DNA from: Akanthomyces muscarius
Lineage: Eukaryota; Ascomycota; Sordariomycetes; Hypocreales; Cordycipitaceae
NCBI RefSeq assembly: GCF_028009165.1
Contig: NC_079246.1
Coordinates: 3,534,001-3,598,000, forward strand
Length of the DNA: 64,000 nt
Direction of reading: 5' to 3'
In this document: one piece after another, positions 35,257-46,979 of the stretch
Layout: each line of letters starts with the position of its first letter
Position numbering within the stretch: the first letter of the stretch is position 1
The notes under the pieces: generated by a model
The model's database searches: none
What the model was told of the DNA's origin: nothing
Seen by the model: only the letters and a program-made list of their open reading frames with translations
Position numbers and translations under genes: made by a program

Positions 35257-35478
35257 ATGAAAGCTGTTATCCTCCTCCCTGTCTTCATTGCTATTGGACT
35301 CGCTAGTCCTTTAGTACAGGAGCATGCCATACGACAAGCTGGTTGTGGAGGGATAGGCGATCCATGCCAGTCAGCTGGTGCCGGCCCTTGTTGCAAGAGC
35401 CTTTACTGTGTGGCAACAGTCGTTTATGGTAACAGGTGTCTGGCTTGTAAGTTTATACCTACTGATAGGAGACCATAA
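35257..35478 (+). CDS. Small secreted cysteine-rich protein
   Basis: The 73-residue product begins with a clear signal peptide (MKAVILLPVFIAIGLASP). A dense cysteine pattern follows: CGGIGDPC, GPCCKSLYC and GNRCLAC, giving eight cysteines in about 40 mature residues, with the adjacent CC pair common in knottin-like secreted proteins. The family is not recognised. A GTAAGT immediately after GNRCLA suggests an intron there. Frame DYCCETCAQVPGKGTC near 35,557-35,604 would be a cysteine-rich second exon, but with the obvious donor and TAATAG acceptor the phase does not fit, so I leave the gene as one exon. It sits alone in an island between RIP blocks, a typical location for host-interaction proteins; function is inferred at most. 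Confidence 0.62.
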   Translation: MKAVILLPVFIAIGLASPLVQEHAIRQAGCGGIGDPCQSAGAGPCCKSLYCVATVVYGNRCLACKFIPTDRRP

Positions 35479-36345
35479 TACATGGATACTGATATACGTT
35501 ATTAAGAGGATCATTGGTTATACTACTATGCGTATTAACCAAGGAAATTGTTTCAATTAATAGGATTATTGTTGCGAGACTTGTGCCCAAGTACCTGGCA
35601 AGGGGACATGCTTGTTTGGTTTCTCCTGTTCAGCAGATAAACCGCATACCAAATTAAACCTATACCATAAACCATGTCTCTTCCATGGCTCACTGTTTAC
35701 TTAATCTGCTGTTTTTCTTCCTAAGCTCGCCGCCGTCAAACGCGTATCGCAGACTGCGGAAGCCGCCTTCGGCTTCAAGATGATGCAGACCAAATGCACG
35801 CTTTTAAGATGTGTTTGGCATTTGTCATGGCTGTTGCAAGAAGGTGTGCTGTGTGGAGAGATTACGTGGGCCACCGGACGCGTCGCGCGGCATAACTAAC
35901 CTTTTGTATGGGGCTATACGCTTTTTCATATGCTCTATACATAACCTAAGAAACTCGCGTAAAACTTCCGGCTTTCGTGCTCCACCGTTGTAGCATATTC
36001 TACCAACATATGTATCAAGCGCTCTAGTATAAGCTTGTACTTCCTTAGAGACTAAGAGGCCAAGTAAAAGACGTATACTTTATCCGCCCCCGTAACGGAA
36101 AATGCATTAAACGTATCTTCGCCTTTTTCTCTATCGTAGATAAAGGCAAGATTGTACATATACTCTCTACGCATCTCCTACTAGGAGAAGGGGGATTATA
36201 GATCTTCTGTGTAGCTATCTATTACGAACGACGAAAAGTAATATAAAGGCGGCCTAGAGCGGCCAAGCTAACAGCCTAGATAGAGGCGCCTACACTCTAC
36301 CTAATTAGGACATATAGTTATATAACTACCTAAATATAATAATAG
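35479..36345. other. Transition into AT block 2
   Basis: Apart from the possible second exon of the cysteine-rich gene (35,557-35,700), nothing is assigned. Composition is mixed to about 35,990, then G/C drops stepwise. A frame at 35,700-35,880 (with LRLQDDADQMHAF) is unassigned and may be a relic. Confidence 0.35.
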
Positions 36346-36690
36346 CTTATTTACTAAGTTATAGTAGGTCTATTTCTTAGAGAGTAAGTTAGGCTAAAAG
36401 TTATAAGGTAGTATATTAAGTAGTATTATAAATAGTTATTAAGAGTAGAACTCTTAATAGTAAAACTATTACTTAGATTAATTAATACAGATCTAGACTA
36501 CCTAGTTATTAAAATACCTCCCCTTTAAGTACTTATCTATCTCTTTATTATATTCCTTAACTTACTATACTTACTAGTAATTATAATATACACTACTTAC
36601 CACACTTATCTATAGGTGAGGTGATTAGTTATATAACTATCTATCCTAATCGGGCAATCTATACGCGCCCACAGGGCCGCTGCCTTAGGC
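36346..36690 (-). repeat. Repeat E copy 1
   Basis: Reverse complement of 53,290-53,682. Shared landmarks are the palindrome-like TAGAACTCTTAATAGT block, TCCTTAACTT/AAGGAATATAA and CCTAATCGGGC / GCCCGATTAGG. Its edge at 36,660-36,690 keeps G/C (GCGCCCACAGGGCCGC). Limits are approximate. Confidence 0.6.
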
Positions 36691-36869
36691 CGCTCCTACA
36701 CCCGCTTCTATTCTTTCTTTATTTGTAATACTAAATTAGTATAGTCTACTAAGTGCTAGCTTAGTAGATAAAGTAAAGTAAATAATTAGTAAGGAATACT
36801 AATTAAAGAATTAGTTATAAAGGAACTAGTTTAGAGAATATAATTAAGAGGTAAACTACTATATAAAAA

Positions 36870-37003
36870 GAAGGAAGATTATAGTTAGTCTAAATAGTTT
36901 AGATCTCTATTAGTTAATCTAAGTAATAGTTTCACTATTAAGAGTTCTACTCTTAATAAACACTTATAATACTATTTAAATATACTACCTTATAGCTTTA
37001 AGC
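36870..37003 (+). repeat. Repeat E fragment
   Basis: Same orientation as 53,520-53,640; contains TTAGATCTCTATTAGTTAAT and TCACTATTAAGAGTTCTACT. It runs directly into repeat D at about 37,005. Confidence 0.55.
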
Positions 37004-37004
37004 T

Positions 37005-37983
37005 ATATAATAACTATTATACCTTTCTTAAAACTATTAAGTATATTAAGACTTTTAATTAGAGAGTTATTTAAGTAATTAGTATTTTTTTTTTTTTAGA
37101 ATTAAAGACTATAAAACTACTTTATTTACTATACTTAATATCTAAGAGACTTAAAATTTAGCTAATTTTAAATATAAGTTTAAAAAACTTAATATTGTAA
37201 ACTTAAGTTTTAAAATATAAATAACCTTTATAAGATTAAAAGGGGTAATTATAGTATCTTAAAAACCACTTTAGATATTTTCTTTTATAATAGACTTATT
37301 AAAAGTATTAAAAATATAAAAAAGAAGTCTTTTTTAATAAAATATATAATATTAGCTTTTATAAAACCTTAGATTTATTACTAATAAGTCTTTTTTAGTA
37401 AATTAAAATAACTAATATCTAAAAGTTAGAGTATATAAGAAAAATAAGTAGGTATATAAAGGGTAATAATATTCTTTTTTTTATAAAAAAAGCTTAAAAG
37501 TAATTAAATAATAACTTTTATAACTATTTAGAATTAAAAGATAATATTTACTCTCTTTTTAATTTTTTATATATTTATTAAAATAATTAATCTAATTTAT
37601 ACTAATTATATTTATTATTTAGTTCTTTAAAATTATATTAATATATTAATTTAAAAGTAAATATATATTTTTATATTAAAATATAAAGTATTTTTAGTCT
37701 TTTATTATAATATATAATAATACTATTAAGCTTTAAGAATTTATTATTTAAATTATAATAATTTATTCTTTATTATTAAATTATATTACTTTTACTTTTC
37801 TAATCTAATTAGAGCTTATAATAACTATTTTTATTATAATAAAGTCTATTAGAAACCTAGTCTTATTAAAGTTATAAATATTAGACTTTATAATACTATA
37901 TTTTATAATTATATTTTTTAAAAGTATAAACTAACTATAAATAATAATTAGATTTTTATATTTAACTCTTTAATAATTATATT
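37005..37983 (+). repeat. Repeat D copy 2, left part
   Basis: Matches 18,508-19,545 in reverse complement. It is cut at 37,983 by the Gypsy element and resumes at 52,109. No coding family recognised. Confidence 0.6.
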
Positions 37984-38211
37984 TATAAAGGATTCGGGCT
38001 TTACCCGCTCTCTAGGGACTTAATATAAGAGCTTACTAAGCTCTTATATTAGGCGTAGATTATACTTACTTTATAGTGTAGATTATAAGCTAGATTAGGG
38101 GAGAGGGAGAGGGAGAGAGCCTCCCCCTTCTTTCTTCTTTCTTCTCTCTTTAAGAGAATTAATAACTATTATAACACTCACCTATAATAGCTATAAGGCT
38201 AGTCTATAATA
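37984..38211 (+). repeat. Left LTR of retrotransposon 2
   Basis: 228 bp; carries an inverted motif TAAGAGCTTACTAAGCTCTTA and a GAGAGGGAGAGGGAGAG tract. It is a near copy of 51,876-52,103; differences are mostly G/C here versus A/T there (e.g. GATTCGGGC / GATTTAGGC). Confidence 0.9.
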
Positions 38212-38439
38212 ATTAATTCTCTTTATAAAATAGAGAATTATAACCCTTATAGTACTATACTAGAGATATTCTTAGGCGTATAAGAATAGTATAACGCCCT
38301 TATAGAATAGAATAGGAGATAAGCTAAAAAGATGCGGCTCCTCTATAAATAAATACTACTCTTATAGAATTAAGCTATACCGCCCCTAAAAGTAACCACT
38401 ATACCTTTTTCTACTAAATTAACTAATATTAATAATAAT

Positions 38440-40041
38440 CTAATAACCTATAAAAAGAAACCACTCCTATAAGAGGATAAATTTAATAGTAACTAAAAAG
38501 CCTTTATAGACTAGAAATAGATAATTACCTATAAGCTTAAAATTAATATAGAATTTATTAGGCCCCTAAAGGTATAATTTATATATATTTAGTTAAATCT
38601 AAGTTTAGTAGCTTAATTTAAAGTTACTATATACTTTAAGGTAGGCGGATATAATAGGGAGTCTAACCCTTATACTTTCCTAAGCTATTTAGAGATAGTA
38701 TTTAGTAACCCCTACTAATAGGAACTTATAATAATAAAGCTAAACTACTTTAAGTAAGGGGAGAAAGAACCCTTCTTATAGTTCTATATATAATTTAAAT
38801 AAGAGCTAGCTCTAATTAGTAACTTATTTTAGAATAATAAGGTTAAACTTACTAAACTCTACTTAGTACTTTTAGATATAATATAGGGGCTTATAGTTAG
38901 CTAATAAGTATTATAAATAAACTATAAGTCTATAATATAGGAACTATAAGAGCTCTCTATTAACTTAGAATTATATTAGATTAAAGAAAACCACTAATAT
39001 AATATTTAGTAGAGGAACCCGCCTCTAAAAAAGGACTTAAAAGGGAACACTTTAATAATAGGTATATAAGGCCTACACATCCCACCCTCCTCTAGCTTAA
39101 AGCCCTAAGGATAAAACTCTTTATATTAATAAGCTACCTAGGTAATTAAAGAGGTTCTCTAAGAATAAAAAAATATAAGTGCCTACCTCTATTATAGAAA
39201 AGATAGGCACTATATTAGTAAATACCACCTCCTACTAGTATACTAGCTAATAATTAGGATAAATAAGATTAATACCTATATAGAGGAGGACACTATATTA
39301 AATAACTTAAAAAATAAGAATACCTAAAAAAAAGACTCCCCCTAGGCTAATAAAATATAAATATATTACTAAAAGACTAACTAAAAAATATATACTAGAT
39401 AGAAAAAGTATAGAAGAATATAGTAGGTAGAATAAATATAAAACCATTTTTTATACTAACTATCCTTAAAACCTATACCCTAGTAGATATCCTTATAGAT
39501 TTAAGGTATAAGTATTATAAAGCTATATAGGAGGACACTATAGACTCCCTATAATTAGAGTGTATATTACTCCCTTTATAGTGGCAAATTAAACTTACTA
39601 CTAAGAACTCCCCGCGGTTCTTAGTGTTTTATATAGCTAGGGTATAAGTAGATATTAATAGTTAGGTATTCCTAGTACTCCTTTATATTATACCTTCTCT
39701 CTCCTAGTTATTAATCCTAAGATTACCTTAACTAGCTTATTATAGATTATTAATAGATATAGAGTGGTGTTATATCTACCTATAGGTAGTAGTAAGATAG
39801 AAGATATACTCTTTAAACTAGCACTAAATTATATAAGGCTTTAACCTACTAGGTAGTAACTAGTTTTACTAATAATTAAAATAAGATTAAACTATATATA
39901 GTATAGAGATAAGGGTCTTAGTTATAAGTATCTATAAAATTAATAGTATTATATAATATACCCTAAAGAGCTTAAAAAGCCTACTAAAATAGTACTAAGC
40001 CTTCTAGAGCCTATTTATAGAAAAAGATATAGCTACCCTCC
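38440..40041 (+). pseudogene. gag remnant of retrotransposon 2
   Basis: The frame reads like a retrotransposon capsid (EFIRPLKVQFIYIQLNLS, then SYLEIVFSNPYQQELIII) with RIP-type stops. At 39,184-39,225 the nucleocapsid zinc knuckle is recognisable as YLYYRKDRHYISKY, i.e. C-x2-C-x4-H-x4-C with all three cysteines replaced by tyrosine. The coding region is broken at 40,046 by retrotransposon 3. Confidence 0.7.
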
Positions 40042-40045
40042 TACT

Positions 40046-40238
40046 TATCAGGGCACCCACAGGGCACGCTAGTTGGTAGGAGGTTATAGGCAACTAGAGG
40101 TATTATATACGAAGAAGCTACTATATAGCTACGGGCTACTAACAAGGGAGTAGCGAGAAGGCAGCGATAATTCCACCATCATTCTAAAAACCTAAAGATC
40201 ATCTAGTAACTAAAGCTCTTCACTAATAGCACCTTATA
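40046..40238 (+). repeat. Left LTR of retrotransposon 3
   Basis: 193 bp, direct copy of 46,772-46,964; shared blocks include GAGGTATTATATACGAAGAA and AGGGAGTAGCGAGAAGGCAG. Confidence 0.9.
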
Positions 40239-40299
40239 GGATTATCACTACTACCTAGTATATAGGACGCCGAACTACTTATAGCACTATAACTAAATA

Positions 40300-43200
40300 A
40301 ATTATTACCTTACTATAAGTAAGCAGAGAGACCACTATAAGCGTATAATAAATAATATCGCTAATTTAGTCTAACCTACTAGGTAATATAATAAGTATAA
40401 CTATTAGCTTAATAATAGTAGAGGAGATATAAGTTAGTATTTAGAAAGTAGTAGAGGAATAAAAGTGAGTATAGTTAGTAATATACTATAAGTAGCTAGT
40501 AAAAGGGTATCTAATTATAATAACTCTAAAATTAGAAAACCTCTTAAAAGAACTAATTTATAAAAAACATATAGTAATAATAAAGCTCCTTAGTGTAGTA
40601 TTTACTAGATAATTATTCTAAGAGTATATAAGCTTTATAGTCACCTTATAGACACACTTCTAGGCGTATATAGAAGACTATATAGACAACCTTAATAGGG
40701 TAATATATATAGTATAGTGCCTTTAAGGAGATATATAGATATAATAGGCCCACTACTTTATTATAACTTTATAGGGAACTTATAGAGGAGTCACCTAGAA
40801 AGACTTTAACCTATAATATAAGGAAGAACTAGAGGATAAGAACATTAAGGCGCAGTAAGTAACCTATAACCTCCTAAGGTATAAGTATAATACTAATAAG
40901 CTAGTAAGGAAATATCTATATTATATAGAAAACACTATAATAGAGCTACTAGATCCTCTACCTCTTAGCTTCTAAATTATAATAGCCTTAGAGGGACTTA
41001 ACTATTAGCTCTAAGTGGCAATAAGTAGTAGTAGTAATCTTATAATATAAAAGGAGCTAAAGTCCTATATAGAGAACACTAAAAAAATAGTAGGTATAAC
41101 CCTATAAGCTAAGATAATCCTAAAACCTTAACCTACTATATTAAATAAAAATAAGCTATAAAGTAACTAAAATACTATAAATATACTATATATTAATAGG
41201 GACTTCTCTATAAGATATTTTAAATATAGGGGTAACTACTTATAAAGAAACTACTTTATAGATAATTATACTATCTATAAAGGAGGAAATTATACTACTA
41301 ATAAGTATAGGGATTAGCTAAAAATTACTAGAGTAAAGTGAGTAGCTTAGAGTAAGGATATAGTAATATACCTAAATAATAGCCTAATTAAGAACCACTA
41401 TATAAAGGAGATATAATAGGATAAGGTCTACTATTAAATCTACCCTTAATATAAGGTTATAATAAAGGTATAAATAAGATATAACTAGGAAGAAGTAATA
41501 GTAATAATTAATATAAGGAGTAATCTAAATATTATTAATAAGTATATAGTTAAAGGATTAAAAGTCTATAGCTTCTTTAAACTAACTATACTAATATATC
41601 CTTTAACTAAAAAAGGAGTTTAGATAAATAGAGAAGTTATAAAAACACTATAAGTTATAAATAACCTTAAGTATAAAAAGGAGATATAAGTTCCCTTCTT
41701 AGTTATAATATTCTTAGAGGACTTTATCCTTAGTTAGTAATAAATTAAAGAATAAAATATTTTAATCTATAATAGCCTAGATTACTAGAATTATAGTATT
41801 AATATAAAAGATATTAAGATAGTATTAAACTTAAAAGGAGCTTAAAGGGCTATAAAGAACACTAAATTTAAGATAATACTAGTAGGAGGCCAGCTAGACC
41901 TACCCACTATAACTATAAAAGGAATATATATAAGGTTACTATAAGAATACTAGGAATTCGTAGAGCTCTTCTTACCTAAAAAAGCTATAAAGTTACCACT
42001 ATTATATAAGCCTATATATACTATTAAACTAGAAGATAGTAAGACACTACTATAAAGACCTATTTACCCCCTTATAATAAAAGAGCTATATAAGCTATAT
42101 AACTTTATTAATAAAGGGCTAAAATAAGGATAGATTAGAAGATCTACTAGCTTAGTAGGAGCTCCTATCTTATTTATACTAAAAAAGGGGGGAAAACTCT
42201 ACTTATATATTAATTATTATAGCCTTAACTAAATTACTAAGAAAAACAGGGCGCTACTACCCCTAATTATAGAAATAATTAATTAATTATAGGGCACTAA
42301 GTTCTATACTAAGCTAGATATAAAAGACGCGTATAGGCGGCTAAGAATCTATAAAGGCAATAAGTAAAAAATAGTATTTCACTATTAATTTAGACACTTT
42401 AAGTACTTAGTATTACTATTTAGGCTAACTAGAGCGCCTATATTATTTTAAGAATATATTAATACTACCCTATATAAGGATATTAATTATATCTATATTA
42501 TATACCTAGATAATATTTTAGTCTTTAGTAAGGACCTTATAGACTATTTATAGTATATTTACTAGGTCCTTATAAAGTTATATAAGGCTAGACTATTTTT
42601 AAACTTAGAAAAGAGTAAGTTTAATATAAATATAATTAAATTCCTTAGCTTTATTATTAAACTAGGCAAAATTAAAATAAATCTAGAACACGTTAAAAGA
42701 GTGGCGAACTAGCTATAACCTACTACTATTAAAGAAATCTAGGCATTTATAGGGTTCGTAAATTTCTATAGGCGATTTATTAAGAATTTTAGTAAGATTA
42801 TAGTACCTCTAATAGAAAAAATAAAGGGAGGTATACTAGTAAAATTCACACTAAATATCTATAAATTATAGGCATTCTAGTACCTTAAGCTATTATTTAA
42901 AAAAGCGCCTATACTTATATAGTTTAATCTAAAAGCCTATATATATATAGAAATAGATATATTAGACTTTATAATTAGAGTAATACTATTATAATTATAG
43001 GGAACTTACTAGTATCTTATAGTGTTTTTATTAAAAAAGCTATAAAGAGCTAAACTAAATTACTAAACACTAAATATAGAGATACTAGTAATTTTAGTAA
43101 TATTCTACTAGTAAAGATACTACCTAATCTACCTAATAGTAACTATTAATATTATTATAGACTACCTAAACTATAACTATCTTATAGAGAAGAAGACACT

Positions 43201-44800
43201 ATTATATAGGCAAGTAGTAGTAATAGATAAACTATCTTTATATAACTTTAAAATTATTTTTAGACTAGGTAAGTATAACCTTATAGATATTTTATTACAC
43301 TAAGTGGACTATAAAATAGATATAAATAAGCTATATATAGAATAACTACTACTATAATTTTTAAACTATTTTATATAAATAGGGAATAATAGGTATAATA
43401 TAAGAATTTACTATACTAGGGCGAGCTAGAGGAACACCTAGGTAGCTAAAAGTGATAAACAGTTAGAGAATACACTATAAAGAAGTAGTAATAATATAAA
43501 TAACATATTAAGTGAGAAAACACTATAAGAGTAGCTATTAGCAGCCTAATAAAAAGACATCTTTATTAAGTAAACTAGGAAAGTATTATATAATAGTAAT
43601 AAGGAAGACCTAAGAATCTAGGGAGTCTACTAGATAGTAAATATAGTAGGTCTCTTAGTAAATAGAGGGAGAATTTATATACTACTTAGAAAGAGGGTAG
43701 AGATCTTATAACTATACTATAATAACCTTACTATAAGATATTAAGGAACTTACTAGACACTATATAAAGTAGCTACGTCTTTCTTCTAGTAGGGAATAAG
43801 ATATAATATTAATATATATATTAAATACTATTATATATATTAAATAATAAAACCTAGAATATATTAACCTTATAGTCTCCTTATACTATTACTACTACTA
43901 TCTCGCCTATTTAAAGAAATATTAATAGACCTTATTACTAGATTACTAGAATAATAAGGGTAATATAGTAAATATAATATAATACTAGTAATAGTAGATA
44001 GGATAATATAATATAATATCTATATTACTATAAACACACACCTATCTAGTAATAGACTCACAGAAATCTTCTATAAGAAAATTATTATATTATATAAAGC
44101 ACCTAAAGGTATTATCTTAAACTAAGATAGTATCTTTATATCTAGCTTTTAGAGAAGCTTCTACTACCTTATAGTATATAAGTAGTAACTTAATATCATA
44201 TTCCACCTATAAACAGACAGCCTAATAGAATATATAAATTAAGCACTAGAACACTACCTACACGCATTCTATAACACTAAATAGACTAATTAGGTTAAAA
44301 AACTATCTATAATATAATTCACTTATAATATAAGCTAATAAGTAGTAATCTATAATATACCTATAAAGTTACTACTAGGCTATATACCTACCTACCTTTT
44401 AGTACCTACCCTAAATATAAGTAATATATAAGCCTAAGAACATATAAAAGAAATACTTATCGTATATAAAAACACTATAAAATACATATAAGAAGCTAAT
44501 AAGTAGTATATAAAATACTATAATAATAAAATATAGCCTAAAGAATATAAGGTAAGAGACTAGGTATTATTATTAATAAACAATCTAAAACTAATATAAC
44601 CTACCTATAAACTTATAAAGAAGTATATAAAACCTTTTTAGATTATCTTAATAATTAGGATAGTTAAATAAGTATATAAACTAAACCTACCCTAAGGCTT
44701 AAGAATTTATAATATATTTAATATATCTAGCTTTAAACTATATAATCACTATAAAAGTATAGTACTAAATATATAAACCCTATTTAAAAATAATAATAAG
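40300..44800 (+). pseudogene. gag-pol remnant of retrotransposon 3
   Basis: A gag-like stretch lies near 40,560-40,900. The knuckle at 41,216-41,254 reads YFKYRGNYL*RNY, the C-x2-C-x3-H-x4-C pattern with C-to-Y and H-to-Y changes and a Gln codon turned into a stop. Reverse transcriptase spans about 42,185-42,530 with GTKFYTKLDIKDAY and the YLDN active site. The [12 protein letters not shown] connection segment follows near 42,750. Integrase remnants continue to about 44,800. Many stops; inactive. Confidence 0.75.
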
Positions 44801-46771
44801 TATATAATTAAAGAAATTATAAGGTATAAATATAATAGTAAATAAAGACTCTTTAAAGTAAAATAAGAGAGATATAGTAATATAAAGAACTCTTAGGTTA
44901 AATATAGTAACTTTATAAATCTAATAATACCCTAAGAGTATAAGCTAAAGCTATAGCCCTAACTATAAATTAAGTTTATAAAGTGGAAAATATAAGAGAG
45001 AAGTATAAAAGAAGTAGGGAAAATAGTGACTTTTATTAATAAATTTATTACTATAAATACACTATAAAGATAGTTTAAGCTTAAATTAAGTTTATAGTAC
45101 TAAAACTCCACTTTTCTTAAAAATATTTTTACCTAAAGGCTAGTAATAATATAATAAGAGTATAGTGCCTACTCCTCCTCCTCCTCCTTATTATCCTAAC
45201 TAAAATCTAGTAAAGCTAGTACTAGTAGGACCTTAATATTAAGATCCACTTATATATAAATTAGCTTTAAAGACACTATAAGAAAGTAGTAAACTTATAG
45301 CTATAATAGTAGTAATAATACCCTAATAGTAGGCTATTCTTATATAGAAAATCTACACGTATATAGTAGTATTAGTATAAGCGCCCTAGTCTATAGTAGT
45401 ATTAGCGTAGCACTTTAGACCCTATAAGGTTATAATAACCTTATTAGTATAACCTAACACCTTCTAAGCCTAGGTTAAAAGACCCTTAAGAATAAGGCCC
45501 TAATAGTAAGTTAGTAATAAGGGTGAAAGGAGAAAAGGAACTACTTACTAAATCGCTATAATAGCGGGCAGCCTAAAGTAAGTTAAAAACTTACTACTCA
45601 CTTATAGTAAGTATAATATAAGGTTTACCACTATCTTAGTAGTAAAAACACTTCTATAACTTATCTAGCTTATAGTTAGATTATAAGGAACTAGTAGGGA
45701 AAAGGGTACTTACTATTAGTCTATAGACATTAATAAGGGGCACCCTTATTAATAAGCTACCTAAAATAGCGGTAACACCTAGTATCCTAACTTTAATATA
45801 AGTTAGTAGTAAAAGTAATATAATAAAGAAGCACTTATAGGCTAATAATATATAGACCCTTCTTATTCTTACTTATATAAAGCTATATAATACTAAGTAA
45901 TAAGTTAGCTATAAACCCACCTTAAACTTATATAGACTTATATAAGTAAGAAGGGGGTTATAGTAAGAATAGTAGACCTATAAAAAGTTAATAAAGACCT
46001 AATAAGGAAATAGTAAACCTATATAATAATTTCTTTAAAAAAAAAAAGTTATTTAATTCTACACATAAATTAGCTATAACCTCACTAAACTAAATAATAA
46101 GTAAACATATAAAGAAAAATAGTAATAATAAGGTAGCTAAACTTAGTAATCTATAAATCAAGTTAGTAGTAAATAAGATAATAATATATAAAGTAAATAT
46201 AAAGATAATACTAAAATATATAATTTAAGGTTATTAAAAGAAGAAAAAAAGAAGAAGTAAGAAATTAAGTCTTTAGTAGTTATTTATTATTATAAGAGCT
46301 TACTAGGGCTAGTAAGGTGGCTAAGAAGGTAAGAATAAAGGTAAAAGGTAGCTAAACTTAAAAATAAAAAGGAAGTAATAATATAAAGGTAAGTCACTAT
46401 ATATATATAAAGAGTATATAGTAAAGATATAAGCTAACACTATAATATAGGATAAATAGTATATAATATAAGAATAAAGTGAAACTTATTATAAAAGAGA
46501 CTAAAAGACACTAAAACTAAGTTAAATAAATAATAGGCTTACTATAAAGAAGCTTTAACTCTATAATATATAAGTAGCGATATATAGGCAGTAATAATAT
46601 CACTAAGAGAAAAGTGAATTATAAAGCGAACCCTAGCCCTATAACCACATAAAAGGCAAACCTCTAAGATAGAAGTAGTATAGAGTAATAACATACTAGC
46701 TATACGTATATAGGGAAGTAGAAGGAGAGAAGGCTTTACGCTAGGATAGCGCGTAAGAAGGAAGGGCAGCC

Positions 46772-46964
46772 TATTAGGGCACCTATAGGGCATACTAGTT
46801 AGTAGGAGGTTATAGGCAACTAGAGGTATTATATACGAAGAAGCTACTATATAGTTACGGGCTGCTAATAAGGGAGTAGCGAGAAGGCAGTAATAATTCC
46901 ACCATTATTCTAAAAACCTAAGGATTATCTAGTAACTAAAGCTCTTCACTAATAGTACCTCACA
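46772..46964 (+). repeat. Right LTR of retrotransposon 3
   Basis: 193 bp, ends ACCTCACA and is followed by CTACT. The region just before it (46,540-46,770) is less A/T-saturated and contains an 83-residue minus-strand frame without recognisable homology. Confidence 0.9.
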
Positions 46965-46979
46965 CTACTATACCACCTT

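Larger units (their letters stand above)
32681..36300. other. Island of normal base composition between the AT blocks
   Basis: G/C content rises abruptly at about 32,680 and falls gradually after about 35,990. The island contains one credible small gene and several gene fragments, listed separately. It is the kind of niche where secreted-protein genes often sit in two-compartment fungal genomes. Confidence 0.7.
40046..46964 (+). mobile_element. Ty3/Gypsy-like LTR retrotransposon 3, nested in element 2
   Basis: Two 193-bp LTRs (TATCAGGGC...ACCTTATA and TATTAGGGC...ACCTCACA, originally TG...CA) are flanked by CTACT at 40,041-40,045 and 46,965-46,969. The element is 6,919 bp. Reverse transcriptase, RNase H and integrase remnants lie in order on the plus strand. 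Its LTR sequence is unrelated to those of elements 1 and 2, so this is a separate family. Confidence 0.88.

Noticed and set aside
46542..46793. 83-residue minus-strand frame inside retrotransposon 3
   Set aside because: It lies in the untranslated 3' part of the element and overlaps the LTR; no homology motif.
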